A DNA stretch of 9,679 nt. Source: Gammaproteobacteria bacterium (GTDB lineage Bacteria > Pseudomonadota > Gammaproteobacteria > Steroidobacterales > Steroidobacteraceae). Position 1 is the stretch's first letter. Every line of letters starts with the position of its first letter. Below the pieces are notes generated by a model. The model did not search any database. It saw only the letters and a program-made list of their open reading frames with translations, and was not told where the DNA came from. Location: the NCBI GenBank assembly GCA_025350345.1, contig JANXYA010000009.1, positions 1 to 9,679 on the forward strand, written 5' to 3'. Position numbers and translations under genes: made by a program. This document shows positions 1 to 6,252 of the stretch, piece after piece.

Positions 1-992
1 TCCTCGTAGAGCCGGCGCTCGGTGATGTCCAGTTCGACGCCGACCAGGCGCAGCAGCCGGCCGTGCGGATCGACGGTGGCCTTGGCGCGGCTCTGCACCC
101 AGCGCCACTCACCGTTCCGGTGGTGCATGCGGTGCACGCTCTCGAACATCGGTGTCTTGCCTGCGACGTGATCGCGAATCGCGTTTTGCACCCGCTGGGC
201 ATCCTCGACGTGCACCAGCGTGCGCCAGTCGAAATTCCTTTGCAGCTCGACGGTGTCGTAGCCCAGCATCGCGCGCCAGCGCGGGGAGAAGTAGGTTTCC
301 TGCGCCTCGACGTCGAAATCCCACAGGCCGTCGTTGGCCGCCAGCTCCCCGAGCTGGCTGCGCGCTTCCAGCTGGTCGAGCGTGAGGGACAGGCGCACCC
401 GCTCCAGCCCGAGCGCGAGGCTGCTGCCGAGCAATTTCAGCAGCAGCTGCAGGTTCACATCGAAGGTGGCGCGCGGCAGGCCGAACAGCAATCCGAGGAA
501 TCCGGCCGGCTTGCCGCGAATCCGGAAGGCCACCAGGAGCGCCGCGCCGATCGAGAGCTCGGCGAGCAGGTTCGCGTCCGCGCTCTGGTCGGGGCGCGGC
601 GCCGCCGTGTCGCGAAATTCACTCAGGCGCAGGTGTTCGGTGCGCCCGGCCAGGTACGGCAGGCGCTCGAGCGTCATGCCGCGGAGCCCCTCCGGGTGCA
701 GCTGGGCAAACTGGCCGCCTGCCACCATCACCGATTCGATGTGCGAGCCGCTGGCGCCCAGGAAGGCGCTGAAGGCGCCGTCCGCGGAGGTGGCCTCGCG
801 CAGGATCGCCAGGCTCTGTTTGATGCACTCATCGGCGTTCGCGCGCTGCAGGTTCTGGAAGTCGACGGCAATCTTGGTGCAGGCCACGTCCAGCCCGGGC
901 GCCGGGCGCTCGCTCCGGCCGGTCCAGAACTGCGGTGCGAGCACGTCGGAGGCCGAGTGCTCGGGAATTCGGGGCATTGGTGGTTTCGCCAT
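1..992 (-). CDS. GAF-PAS sensor protein, C-terminus cut off by window edge
   Basis: The gene enters on the minus strand and runs off the left edge after 330 codons, so only the sensory half is visible. Residues about 45-200 look like a GAF domain, with a helix-strand pattern ending in a hydrophobic strand and a long helix near 182-200. Residues about 215-328 form a clear PAS/PAC fold: WDFDVE near 224, FSPRW near 235, then HRNGEWRWVQSRA and a final RLVGVELDITERR. The PAC ending DITERR normally leads into a GGDEF, EAL or histidine kinase output domain; which one applies here cannot be seen. There is no signal peptide or membrane segment, so the protein is probably cytosolic. I chose the ATG at 992 because an in-frame TAA lies six codons upstream and AGAGG sits 7 bases before it; a second ATG five codons in has no ribosome site. 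Domain assignment is firm, ligand and output unknown. Confidence 0.85.
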   Translation of the reverse strand, partial: MAKPPMPRIPEHSASDVLAPQFWTGRSERPAPGLDVACTKIAVDFQNLQRANADECIKQSLAILREATSADGAFSAFLGASGSHIESVMVAGGQFAQLHPEGLRGMTLERLPYLAGRTEHLRLSEFRDTAAPRPDQSADANLLAELSIGAALLVAFRIRGKPAGFLGLLFGLPRATFDVNLQLLLKLLGSSLALGLERVRLSLTLDQLEARSQLGELAANDGLWDFDVEAQETYFSPRWRAMLGYDTVELQRNFDWRTLVHVEDAQRVQNAIRDHVAGKTPMFESVHRMHHRNGEWRWVQSRAKATVDPHGRLLRLVGVELDITERRLYE

Positions 993-1017
993 CAGGGAGC
1001 CTCTGAATTAGCGCTGG

Positions 1018-1045
1018 ATTCTCCCACACTGCCCGAGGAAGGCAA
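1018..1045 (-). promoter_or_regulatory. candidate sigma70-like promoter of the GAF-PAS gene
   Basis: Read on the minus strand, TTGCCT (1045-1040) and GAGAAT (1023-1018) are separated by 16 bases. Each matches the sigma70 consensus at four of six positions. Transcription would start near 1011, leaving a leader of about 20 bases that contains the AGAGG before the ATG at 992. This is a motif match only. Confidence 0.3.
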
Positions 1046-1061
1046 GCTAAGTGCGTGCCAT

Positions 1062-1089
1062 TAAAGACAATAAAGCCGTCAGGCGGCCT
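1062..1089 (-). terminator. weak intrinsic terminator after the DUF374 acyltransferase
   Basis: On the minus strand AGGCCG (1089-1084) can pair with CGGCTT (1078-1073) around a five-base loop that contains the first base of the TGA stop. It is followed by a T-rich run, TATTGTCTTT. The stem is short and includes one G-U pair, so termination would be partial at best. It separates the PPTase-acyltransferase pair from the downstream sensor gene. Confidence 0.3.
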
Positions 1090-1837
1090 CCAGCGCCTGC
1101 CGGGCGGCCCGGAAAGTCCCGTGGAGCTGGCTCTCCAGCTCACGCTGGATGCGCTCCACGCCAGCCGCGTCCGTGCCGCGCGGCACCTCGCAGGGCGGCC
1201 CTATCGCGATGGCCACGCGTGCGAACGGCCAGGGCAGGACGAACTTGTCCCAGTGCACGAGCCAGGCCCGCGAGGCGGCGTAGGCCAGCGGCAGCAGGGG
1301 CCGGCCGGACATCTGCGCCAGCAGCACCGCGCCCGGCTTGCACACGAAACGCGGGCCGCGTGGCCCGTCGGGATTCAGCACCGGGGAGACCTGCTCGCGC
1401 ATCAGGGCCTGGAAATACTCCTTCATCGCCAGCGCGCCAGTGCGCGTGGAGGAGCCGCGTATGACCTGTCCGCCGAGCCGGCGCATGATCGCGGCGCCGA
1501 GTTCGCCATCGCGCGAGGGACTGATCAGGAAGCCGATGCGCAGCTTGCGCTTGGCCTGCTGCGAGAGCAGGTATTGGCCGCAGAACAGGTGATGCTGATG
1601 CCAGTACACCGGCAGGAAGGAGGGGTAGCGCGCCAGCACCGCGTCCAGATGCTCTGCGCCGCTGACCGCGACGACGCGGCAACTGCGCCACCACAGGCGC
1701 ATGAGGGCGGCCAGGAGTGGAGCGGCAAGAGCGTAGACCAGACGGCGAGCGGCGCCCAGGCGCTGGCCGGAGATGGCGATCTGGCCGTAGAGCCCGCCGC
1801 GCAGCCCACCATCGCCAGGCTCGGGTGGGCGCGTCAT
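1079..1837 (-). CDS. DUF374-type lysophospholipid acyltransferase
   Basis: This 252-residue protein belongs to the DUF374 branch of the LPLAT superfamily, which is thought to move acyl chains onto lysophospholipid-like acceptors at the inner membrane. Visible signatures are YWHQHH with the likely catalytic His80, SPSRDGE at 106-112, RGSSTRTGALA at 127-137, the strongly conserved NPDGPRGP at 155-162, and WDKFVLPWPF at 196-205. A hydrophobic stretch near 34-49 could anchor it to the membrane. The frame stays open upstream to 2179, but that part is a shadow of the PPTase gene. The ATG at 1837 is chosen because it overlaps the PPTase stop as ATGA and places the family's N-terminus correctly. No clear Shine-Dalgarno is seen, which fits translational coupling. 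Acceptor and acyl donor are unknown; the neighbouring ACP suggests an acyl-ACP donor, which is inference. Confidence 0.88.
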   Translation of the reverse strand: MTRPPEPGDGGLRGGLYGQIAISGQRLGAARRLVYALAAPLLAALMRLWWRSCRVVAVSGAEHLDAVLARYPSFLPVYWHQHHLFCGQYLLSQQAKRKLRIGFLISPSRDGELGAAIMRRLGGQVIRGSSTRTGALAMKEYFQALMREQVSPVLNPDGPRGPRFVCKPGAVLLAQMSGRPLLPLAYAASRAWLVHWDKFVLPWPFARVAIAIGPPCEVPRGTDAAGVERIQRELESQLHGTFRAARQALEAA

Positions 1838-2421
1838 GCCGCCAGCGCCGCCGCGACCGGCACGGCGCGCAACGCCAGCTCCGTGGCCGGCTGCTCCGTG
1901 ACCACTCGCACGACCAGGTGCGAGCCGAGGCGTGGCGATCTCAAGTACCAGCGCCGGCCGCGAAAGCCGATGCGACGCCCATGAATCTGCACCCGTGCCA
2001 CATCGGCCAGCGTCGCACCGGCGGCCTTGATCGTCGCCTCTCTCGCCGTCCAGATCGCGAGCGTCGCCGCGCTGGGGCGCGCGTTGGCGCTCTCCTCGGC
2101 ATCGATTCCCACGTTGCCATCGGCCGCCAGCGCGCACAGCACCCAATCGCCTGCGTGCGCGATGCTGAAATCCGGACAACCGGGCAGGTAGGGTTTGCCG
2201 GTGCGCGCAAATCGCAACGCGGATGGCTCCACCGGCCCACCGATCGCGCCACCAAGCAATCGACAGGCGAGCGCGAGTCCGAGGAAGGTCTGCGACTGGC
2301 GCAGGGCATCCACCGACAGGCGGAGCCGGCGCGCGTAGGGCAACTGCGCGCGCAGCCGCTCGCGCTGCGCCGTTGGCAGGGCCCCCTGCAGCTGCGAGTA
2401 GGCTAGAATGACGCGGTTCAT
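1834..2421 (-). CDS. Sfp-type 4'-phosphopantetheinyl transferase
   Basis: The product (195 residues) transfers the phosphopantetheine arm of CoA to a serine of a carrier protein. The diagnostic motifs are all present: GKPYLPG at 75-81 followed by FSIAHAGDWV, GIDAEE at 105-110 giving Mg2+ ligands Asp107 and Glu109, and WTAREATIKAAG at 124-135 with Glu128 and Lys132. Arg replaces the usual Lys before Glu128 (REA rather than KEA), a conservative change. It is shorter than Sfp or EntD (about 210-240 residues), but within the range of compact Sfp-like enzymes. Only the ATG at 2421 fits; the longer antisense frame upstream covers the ligase gene and is not coding. The gene diverges from the ligase-ACP gene by 51 bases, so that ACP domain is its probable substrate, and it overlaps the downstream acyltransferase by four bases. 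Confidence 0.92.
   Translation of the reverse strand: MNRVILAYSQLQGALPTAQRERLRAQLPYARRLRLSVDALRQSQTFLGLALACRLLGGAIGGPVEPSALRFARTGKPYLPGCPDFSIAHAGDWVLCALAADGNVGIDAEESANARPSAATLAIWTAREATIKAAGATLADVARVQIHGRRIGFRGRRWYLRSPRLGSHLVVRVVTEQPATELALRAVPVAAALAA
2404..2409 (+). promoter_or_regulatory. candidate -10 element for the ligase-ACP operon
   Basis: TAGAAT within GGCTAGAATG matches the -10 consensus at five of six positions. No good -35 lies at standard spacing: TTGGCA at 2373-2378 is 25 bases away, which is too far. Transcription would start near 2416 inside the 5' end of the divergent PPTase gene, giving a leader of about 57 bases. The ATG at 2473 has no clear Shine-Dalgarno. Confidence 0.28.
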
Positions 2422-2428
2422 CCGCCTA

Positions 2429-2457
2429 ACAATCCTTGGTTTGCCCGGCAGCGTCAA
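2429..2457 (-). promoter_or_regulatory. candidate promoter of the PPTase-acyltransferase pair
   Basis: On the minus strand TTGACG (2457-2452, five of six consensus positions) is followed after exactly 17 bases by GATTGT (2434-2429, three of six). Transcription would begin at about the PPTase ATG (2421), implying a leaderless or nearly leaderless message. The good -35 and ideal spacing support it; the poor -10 does not. Confidence 0.35.
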
Positions 2458-2472
2458 CCGTTCCGAACACGC

Positions 2473-4452
2473 ATGAATGCCAATTCGTTGAGCGAGCTGC
2501 TGCAGACCCACCGCCACGCCCGTCGCACCATCACCTACCACGATGGCGAGCAGGATGAGCACAGCATCAGTTACGGCGAGCTCTACGAGCGCGCCCTCGG
2601 AATCCTGCATCATCTGCAGCGCCTGGGCGCCCGCCCGGGTGACCGGCTGCTGCTGTTCCTGACCCGCAACGAAGCGTTCATCGACGCGTTCTGGGCCGCC
2701 ATCCTCGGCGGCATCGTGCCGGTGCCCGTGGCCCCGGGCATCAGCGACGAGCATCGCCACAAGCTGCTGCGCATCGCCGCCCAGCTCGGCGATCCGTTCC
2801 TGTACACGGACAACCGCCTGCGCGAACGGCTCCGCAATTTCGCCGAACAGGAGCAGTTGCAGGACGCCTACGCGCGGCTCGAGCGGCGCGCGTTCGTCAC
2901 GGACGATCTGCTCGACATCGGGCGCGCGGGTCGTGCCCACGCGGTGCGGAGCGAGGACGTGGCCTTCATTCAATACTCCTCCGGTTCGACCAGCGCGCCT
3001 AAGGGCGTGGTGCTCACGCACGCCAACCTGCTCGCCAACCTGCGCGGTTCCACTGCCGGGGCCGGCTTCAACGACCAGGACGTCAGCCTGTCGTGGATGC
3101 CCCTCACGCACGACATGGGGCTGATGGGCTTTCACATCTACCAGATCGCCAATCGCTCCACGGTGCACCAGATGGCGACCGAGCTGTTCGTGCGCCGCCC
3201 CGTGCTGTGGCTGCAACTGGCGGCGCGCCTCGGCGCAACGCTCCTGTGCTCGCCCAACTTCGGCTACCGCCACTACCTCAAGGTGCTGGGTGAGCGCCCG
3301 GTCGGGGACCTTGACCTCCGCGCGGTGCGCGTGATCTTCAATGGCGCCGAGCCCATCAGCCTGGCGCTGTGCGATGAGTTCATGGATCGGATGGCCGGGG
3401 CAGGCCTGGCCCGCAACGCCATGTTTCCCGTCTACGGCCTGGCCGAAGCGAGCGTCGCGGTGAGTTTTCCGCCGCTCGGCCAGCCGTATCACGCGACCCA
3501 CTTCGACCGCCATCGCCTCGGCAGCGGGCAGCACGTGGTCATACTGCAACCCGGCGATCGTGACGCCCTGGCGCTCCTCGCCGTGGGCGGCGCGGTGCCC
3601 GAGTGCGAACTGCGCATCGCCGCCGACGATGATCTGCCGCTCCCTGACGAGCACGTGGGCCATATCCAGATCCGCGGCGCCAACGTCACGGCCGGGTACC
3701 TGGACGCGCCAGCGGCGAACGCGGCGATGCACACCGCCGATGGGTGGCTGCGCACGGGCGATCTGGGGGCAATACACGCCGGTGAGCTGTACATCACCGG
3801 CCGGCACAAGGAAATCGTGTTCGTCAACGGCCAGAATTACTACCCTCACGACCTGGAAGCCCTCACGCTCGACCTGCCCGGCCTCGAGCTGGGCAAGGTG
3901 GTCGTCAGCGGAGTGCGCGCGCCGGGCGCCGACACCGACCAGCTCGTCGTGTTCGTCCTGCACCGCGGCGAGTTGGCGGATTTCCTGCCCATCGCGCAGC
4001 AGGTGGCGCGTCGCATCGCCGTGCACGCCGGACTCGAGGTCAGCGCCGTGGTGCCGGTACGCCGCATTCCGAAGACCACCAGCGGCAAGGTGCAGCGGCA
4101 CCTGCTCGAGGAGGAGTACCTGGACGGACTGAATGACGCGGACCTCGCCGCGCTGCGCGCGCTCGCAGGCGAGCAGGGGCTGCGGCTCGATGGCGGCAGC
4201 GCCATCGAAGCGCAGCTGCAGGAGATCTGTGACAGCGCGCTCGAGGGCCGGCGCCTTGGCCCCAACGACAGCCTGTTCGATATCGGCGTGAGTTCGCTGA
4301 AGCTGATGGGCATCCACGAACGCATCGAGCAGCGCTGGCCGGGCCTGCTCGAGATCACCGATCTGTTCGATCATCCCAGCGTGGCCGAGCTGGCGCATTT
4401 TCTCGAAGCGCGCCAGGCCGAACGCGGCGCTGCGCGGGGAGCGACGCCATGA
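2473..4452 (+). CDS. fatty acyl-AMP ligase fused to an acyl carrier protein
   Basis: This 659-residue protein has an ANL-superfamily adenylation domain (about 5-550) followed by a phosphopantetheine-binding carrier domain (about 575-645). Adenylation motifs are YSSGSTSAPKG at 168-178, WMPLTHDMGL at 208-217, NGAEP at 290-294, YGLAEA at 321-326, TGD at 428-430, TGRHKE at 442-447 and KTTSGKVQR at 534-542 with Lys539. The YSSGST, THDMGL and NGAEP forms are typical of fatty acyl-AMP ligases rather than CoA ligases. The carrier motif is FDIGVSSL with Ser608 as the expected attachment site. By family knowledge it would convert a carboxylic acid to acyl-AMP and load it onto its own holo-ACP. No ketosynthase or condensation domain follows, so the acyl-ACP must go to another enzyme. 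No upstream in-frame start exists before the TAG at 2404. It leads an operon with the hydratase. Substrate chain is unknown. Confidence 0.92.
   Translation: MNANSLSELLQTHRHARRTITYHDGEQDEHSISYGELYERALGILHHLQRLGARPGDRLLLFLTRNEAFIDAFWAAILGGIVPVPVAPGISDEHRHKLLRIAAQLGDPFLYTDNRLRERLRNFAEQEQLQDAYARLERRAFVTDDLLDIGRAGRAHAVRSEDVAFIQYSSGSTSAPKGVVLTHANLLANLRGSTAGAGFNDQDVSLSWMPLTHDMGLMGFHIYQIANRSTVHQMATELFVRRPVLWLQLAARLGATLLCSPNFGYRHYLKVLGERPVGDLDLRAVRVIFNGAEPISLALCDEFMDRMAGAGLARNAMFPVYGLAEASVAVSFPPLGQPYHATHFDRHRLGSGQHVVILQPGDRDALALLAVGGAVPECELRIAADDDLPLPDEHVGHIQIRGANVTAGYLDAPAANAAMHTADGWLRTGDLGAIHAGELYITGRHKEIVFVNGQNYYPHDLEALTLDLPGLELGKVVVSGVRAPGADTDQLVVFVLHRGELADFLPIAQQVARRIAVHAGLEVSAVVPVRRIPKTTSGKVQRHLLEEEYLDGLNDADLAALRALAGEQGLRLDGGSAIEAQLQEICDSALEGRRLGPNDSLFDIGVSSLKLMGIHERIEQRWPGLLEITDLFDHPSVAELAHFLEARQAERGAARGATP
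4436..4441 (+). promoter_or_regulatory. ribosome binding site of the hydratase-like gene
   Basis: GGGGAG lies inside the 3' end of the ligase-ACP gene, 7 bases before the ATG at 4449. It supports this start, which overlaps the ligase stop codon as ATGA. Confidence 0.6.
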
Positions 4453-5237
4453 GTGCCACGGCTCCGGCCCCGATCGGCGCCGCCGCGCAGCTGCTGCTGG
4501 CCGTCAGGCGGGGCGCCACGCCGCGACTCACGGCACTTCCGCCGACGCTGGCGCCGCAGAGCCTGGCGGACGCCTATGCCATACAGTTCGAGGTGCTGCG
4601 GGAGCTGGGCACGAGCGTCGCAGGCTGGAAGGCGACGCTGTTCGATGCCTCGAGCGGCCTGTGCGCGCCACTCGCCGCGAACTCGCTCCTGGACGCCCCG
4701 GCCTACCTGCTGCCCAGCCGCCTGCCGACGCGCCACAACACGCGCTTCGGCATCGAGGCGGAGATCGCGTTTCGCCTCGGCGCGGACCTGCCGCCGCTCC
4801 CCGGTGGCAAGCGCTACGAGCGCGAAGCGCTCGGCGCTGCGATCGCCAGCGTGCATGCGGCCATCGAGGTCGTGGTGAGCCGCTTCGTCGATTTCGAGGC
4901 GGTGACGCAGCTGGAGCGCGTCGCGGATAATTTCATGAACGAGCTGCTCATCCTGGGGCCCTCCCAGCCCGCCTGGCGCACACTGCAACTCGCCGACCTG
5001 GCGCTCGAGCTCAGAGTCGATGACAAGCCAGCATTCCAGGGACGCGGCGGCCATCCACTGGGAGATCCGCTGCTGCCAGTCCTCTGGCTCGCCAATCACC
5101 TCCACGAGCACGGCCGGGCGCTGCGCGCGGGGGAGATCGTGACGACCGGCAGCTGCTCAGGGCTCCGCTACGTGCAGGCCGAGCAGTCGGTCAGCGCCTA
5201 TTTTGCCGGGCTCGGCACCGCCACGGTCAGGCTCTAG
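4449..5237 (+). CDS. 2-keto-4-pentenoate hydratase-like protein (FAH superfamily)
   Basis: The protein (262 residues) has the length and motifs of the MhpD/DmpE hydratase branch of the fumarylacetoacetate hydrolase superfamily. Those enzymes add water to 2-hydroxy-penta-2,4-dienoate during aromatic meta-cleavage; relatives decarboxylate 2-oxo acids. Visible features are GWKA at 59-62, EAEIAF with Glu103 and Glu105, and Glu140 in AAIEVVVSRF, together the likely metal-binding triad. GHPLGDPL at 201-208 and GEIVTTGSCSGL at 228-239 follow. It lacks a signal peptide and is presumably cytosolic. The start overlaps the ligase-ACP stop by four bases and has GGGGAG upstream, so the two are translationally coupled. 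None of the usual aromatic-degradation partners (extradiol dioxygenase, aldolase, aldehyde dehydrogenase) are nearby. A role in preparing or tailoring the acid used by the ligase is therefore more likely than classical catabolism; this is inference. Confidence 0.88.
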   Translation: MSATAPAPIGAAAQLLLAVRRGATPRLTALPPTLAPQSLADAYAIQFEVLRELGTSVAGWKATLFDASSGLCAPLAANSLLDAPAYLLPSRLPTRHNTRFGIEAEIAFRLGADLPPLPGGKRYEREALGAAIASVHAAIEVVVSRFVDFEAVTQLERVADNFMNELLILGPSQPAWRTLQLADLALELRVDDKPAFQGRGGHPLGDPLLPVLWLANHLHEHGRALRAGEIVTTGSCSGLRYVQAEQSVSAYFAGLGTATVRL

Positions 5238-6163
5238 GCACCCGTCGCGGAAGACTCCACCGGCGGCACGCCCGACGCCGCGGGCGGCTGCAGTTTCCAG
5301 CGCCGGTGGGTCCAGGCCCAGTCGGCCGGCGAGGCGCGAATCTCGGCCTCGAGGCGGGCCGCATAGCGCGCGGTGAAGGTCGGCACGTCCAGATTGTCGC
5401 CCGCCGCCGCCAGCGGCTCGAAGCGCACTTCATAGTAACCGCGGCGCAGTCTGCGCAGCGCCAGGAAATAGGCGCTGTAGGCGCCCAGCCGCGCCACCTC
5501 GGCCGGGCCGGGGAAAAATGCCGTGTCGCGACCCAGGAACTTCAGCCAGACCCGCCCCGCGCTGCTGGTGGGCATCTGATCGGCGACCATGCCGATGGCG
5601 TGCGGCTGGCCGCGGTGGCGCAAGACTTCACGCACCAATCGCTTGCCGGGCACCATGCGCACGCCAAAGCGGCCGCGCAGCGCCAGCATCAACCGGTCGG
5701 CGCTGGCATTGTGCGGCGGCTTGTAGGCGGCGAGGAATGGCACGCCCAGATCGAGCGCCAGGGCCTGCAGGAGCCACTCCCAGTTGCACTGGTGCGCGGT
5801 GACGACCAGCACCGGCCGCCCGCGCGCCAGTTCGGCGTGCAGCGCGGGCATGTCGGGCATGAGCACCCGCTCGCGCAGTTCCGCCGCGGACATCACCGCC
5901 ACGCGCGGCAGCTCGAACAGTACCTCGGCCAGCGCGCGGTAGTGGCGGCGCAGGATCTGCCGCCGGGCGCCCTCCCCCAGCTCCGGCAGCGCACCGCGCA
6001 GGTTCTCGCGCACGACGCGCACGCGATAGCGAAACACATCGCGCAGGAGCCACGCCACGAATGCGGCCTTCGCGTACATGAGCGGCAGCGGCAACCGGCC
6101 GAGCGCGCGCAGCCACCATGCCGGCTTTGCAGGCGCTGCATCAATAACTTCAGAGGCTCCCAT
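5234..6163 (-). CDS. LpxL/HtrB-family lipid acyltransferase
   Basis: The 309-residue product matches the Kdo2-lipid A late-acyltransferase family in length (E. coli LpxL is about 306) and architecture. A hydrophobic N-terminal segment at about 28-41 suggests inner-membrane anchoring. The catalytic HX4E motif is HQCNWE with His124 and Glu129. Further family marks are AYKPPHN at 146-152, the ADQMP region at 194-198, FFPGP at 216-220 and the C-terminal SPADWAWTHRRWK at 278-290. Family members transfer acyl chains from acyl-ACP to lipid A or related lipids. Here the neighbouring ligase-ACP could supply the donor, but that is inference. The DQMP form in place of the DQDxG often seen in LpxL suggests a non-classical subfamily. 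The ATG at 6163 is preceded by an in-frame TAG five codons upstream and no Shine-Dalgarno. Its TAG stop shares CTAG with the convergent hydratase gene. Confidence 0.88.
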   Translation of the reverse strand: MGASEVIDAAPAKPAWWLRALGRLPLPLMYAKAAFVAWLLRDVFRYRVRVVRENLRGALPELGEGARRQILRRHYRALAEVLFELPRVAVMSAAELRERVLMPDMPALHAELARGRPVLVVTAHQCNWEWLLQALALDLGVPFLAAYKPPHNASADRLMLALRGRFGVRMVPGKRLVREVLRHRGQPHAIGMVADQMPTSSAGRVWLKFLGRDTAFFPGPAEVARLGAYSAYFLALRRLRRGYYEVRFEPLAAAGDNLDVPTFTARYAARLEAEIRASPADWAWTHRRWKLQPPAASGVPPVESSATGA

Positions 6164-6172
6164 GCGCGCGCC

Positions 6173-6178
6173 AGTCTA
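6173..6178 (-). promoter_or_regulatory. candidate -10 element of the LpxL-like gene
   Basis: On the minus strand TAGACT matches the -10 consensus at four of six positions and ends 9 bases before the ATG at 6163. Transcription would start about 2-4 bases before the ATG, so the message would be nearly leaderless, which fits the absence of a Shine-Dalgarno. No convincing -35 is visible in the very GC-rich upstream DNA. Confidence 0.28.
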
Positions 6179-6214
6179 ACAGCGCCCCGCCGGCCCGTGG
6201 CCTGGTGCCGCGGC

Positions 6215-6229
6215 GCGCCAGCGTGGCGC
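6215..6229. promoter_or_regulatory. 15-base perfect dyad in the divergent LpxL-like/hemJ spacer
   Basis: GCGCCA and TGGCGC flank a GCG centre. The right arm coincides with the position expected for the -35 of hemJ (6224-6229). It could be an operator or only a product of the GC-rich spacer; no known regulator's site is recognised. Confidence 0.2.
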
Positions 6230-6246
6230 CCGGCGCCGTGGGTCGC

Positions 6247-6252
6247 GATAAT
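6247..6252 (+). promoter_or_regulatory. candidate -10 element of hemJ, overlapping its first ATG
   Basis: GATAAT matches TATAAT at five of six positions. Transcription starting 7-8 bases downstream would begin at about 6260, exactly where the second in-frame ATG of hemJ lies. This predicts a leaderless message starting at that ATG. The -35 position (6224-6229) is poor. Confidence 0.33.

Noticed and set aside
63..1064. A 333-codon plus-strand frame over the left end.
   Set aside because: It is antisense to the GAF-PAS protein, whose PAS/PAC motifs are unmistakable on the minus strand.
1838..2179. An N-terminal extension of the DUF374 acyltransferase.
   Set aside because: The extra 114 residues are Arg/Gly/Ala-rich and lie out of frame over the PPTase gene; the family N-terminus fits the ATG at 1837.
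1834..4398. An 854-codon open frame on the minus strand running from inside the ligase-ACP gene into the PPTase.
   Set aside because: Only the last 195 codons (from 2421) encode a recognisable protein. The remainder is antisense to a well-supported ligase-ACP gene, and is composition-biased with no domain motifs, as expected in high-GC DNA.
6149..6161. A 13-base repeat, TTCAGAGGCTCCC, also present on the minus strand at 1006-994.
   Set aside because: One such match is expected by chance in a 9.7 kb window searched on both strands; the two copies lie in unlike contexts and neither has flanking similarity.
5306..6250. A long plus-strand frame antisense to the LpxL-like gene that continues in frame into hemJ.
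   Set aside because: The upstream part is low-complexity, rich in His, Gln, Arg and Ala and lacks any family motif, while the opposite strand encodes a clear LpxL/HtrB protein. HemJ has its own family start near 6251-6260.
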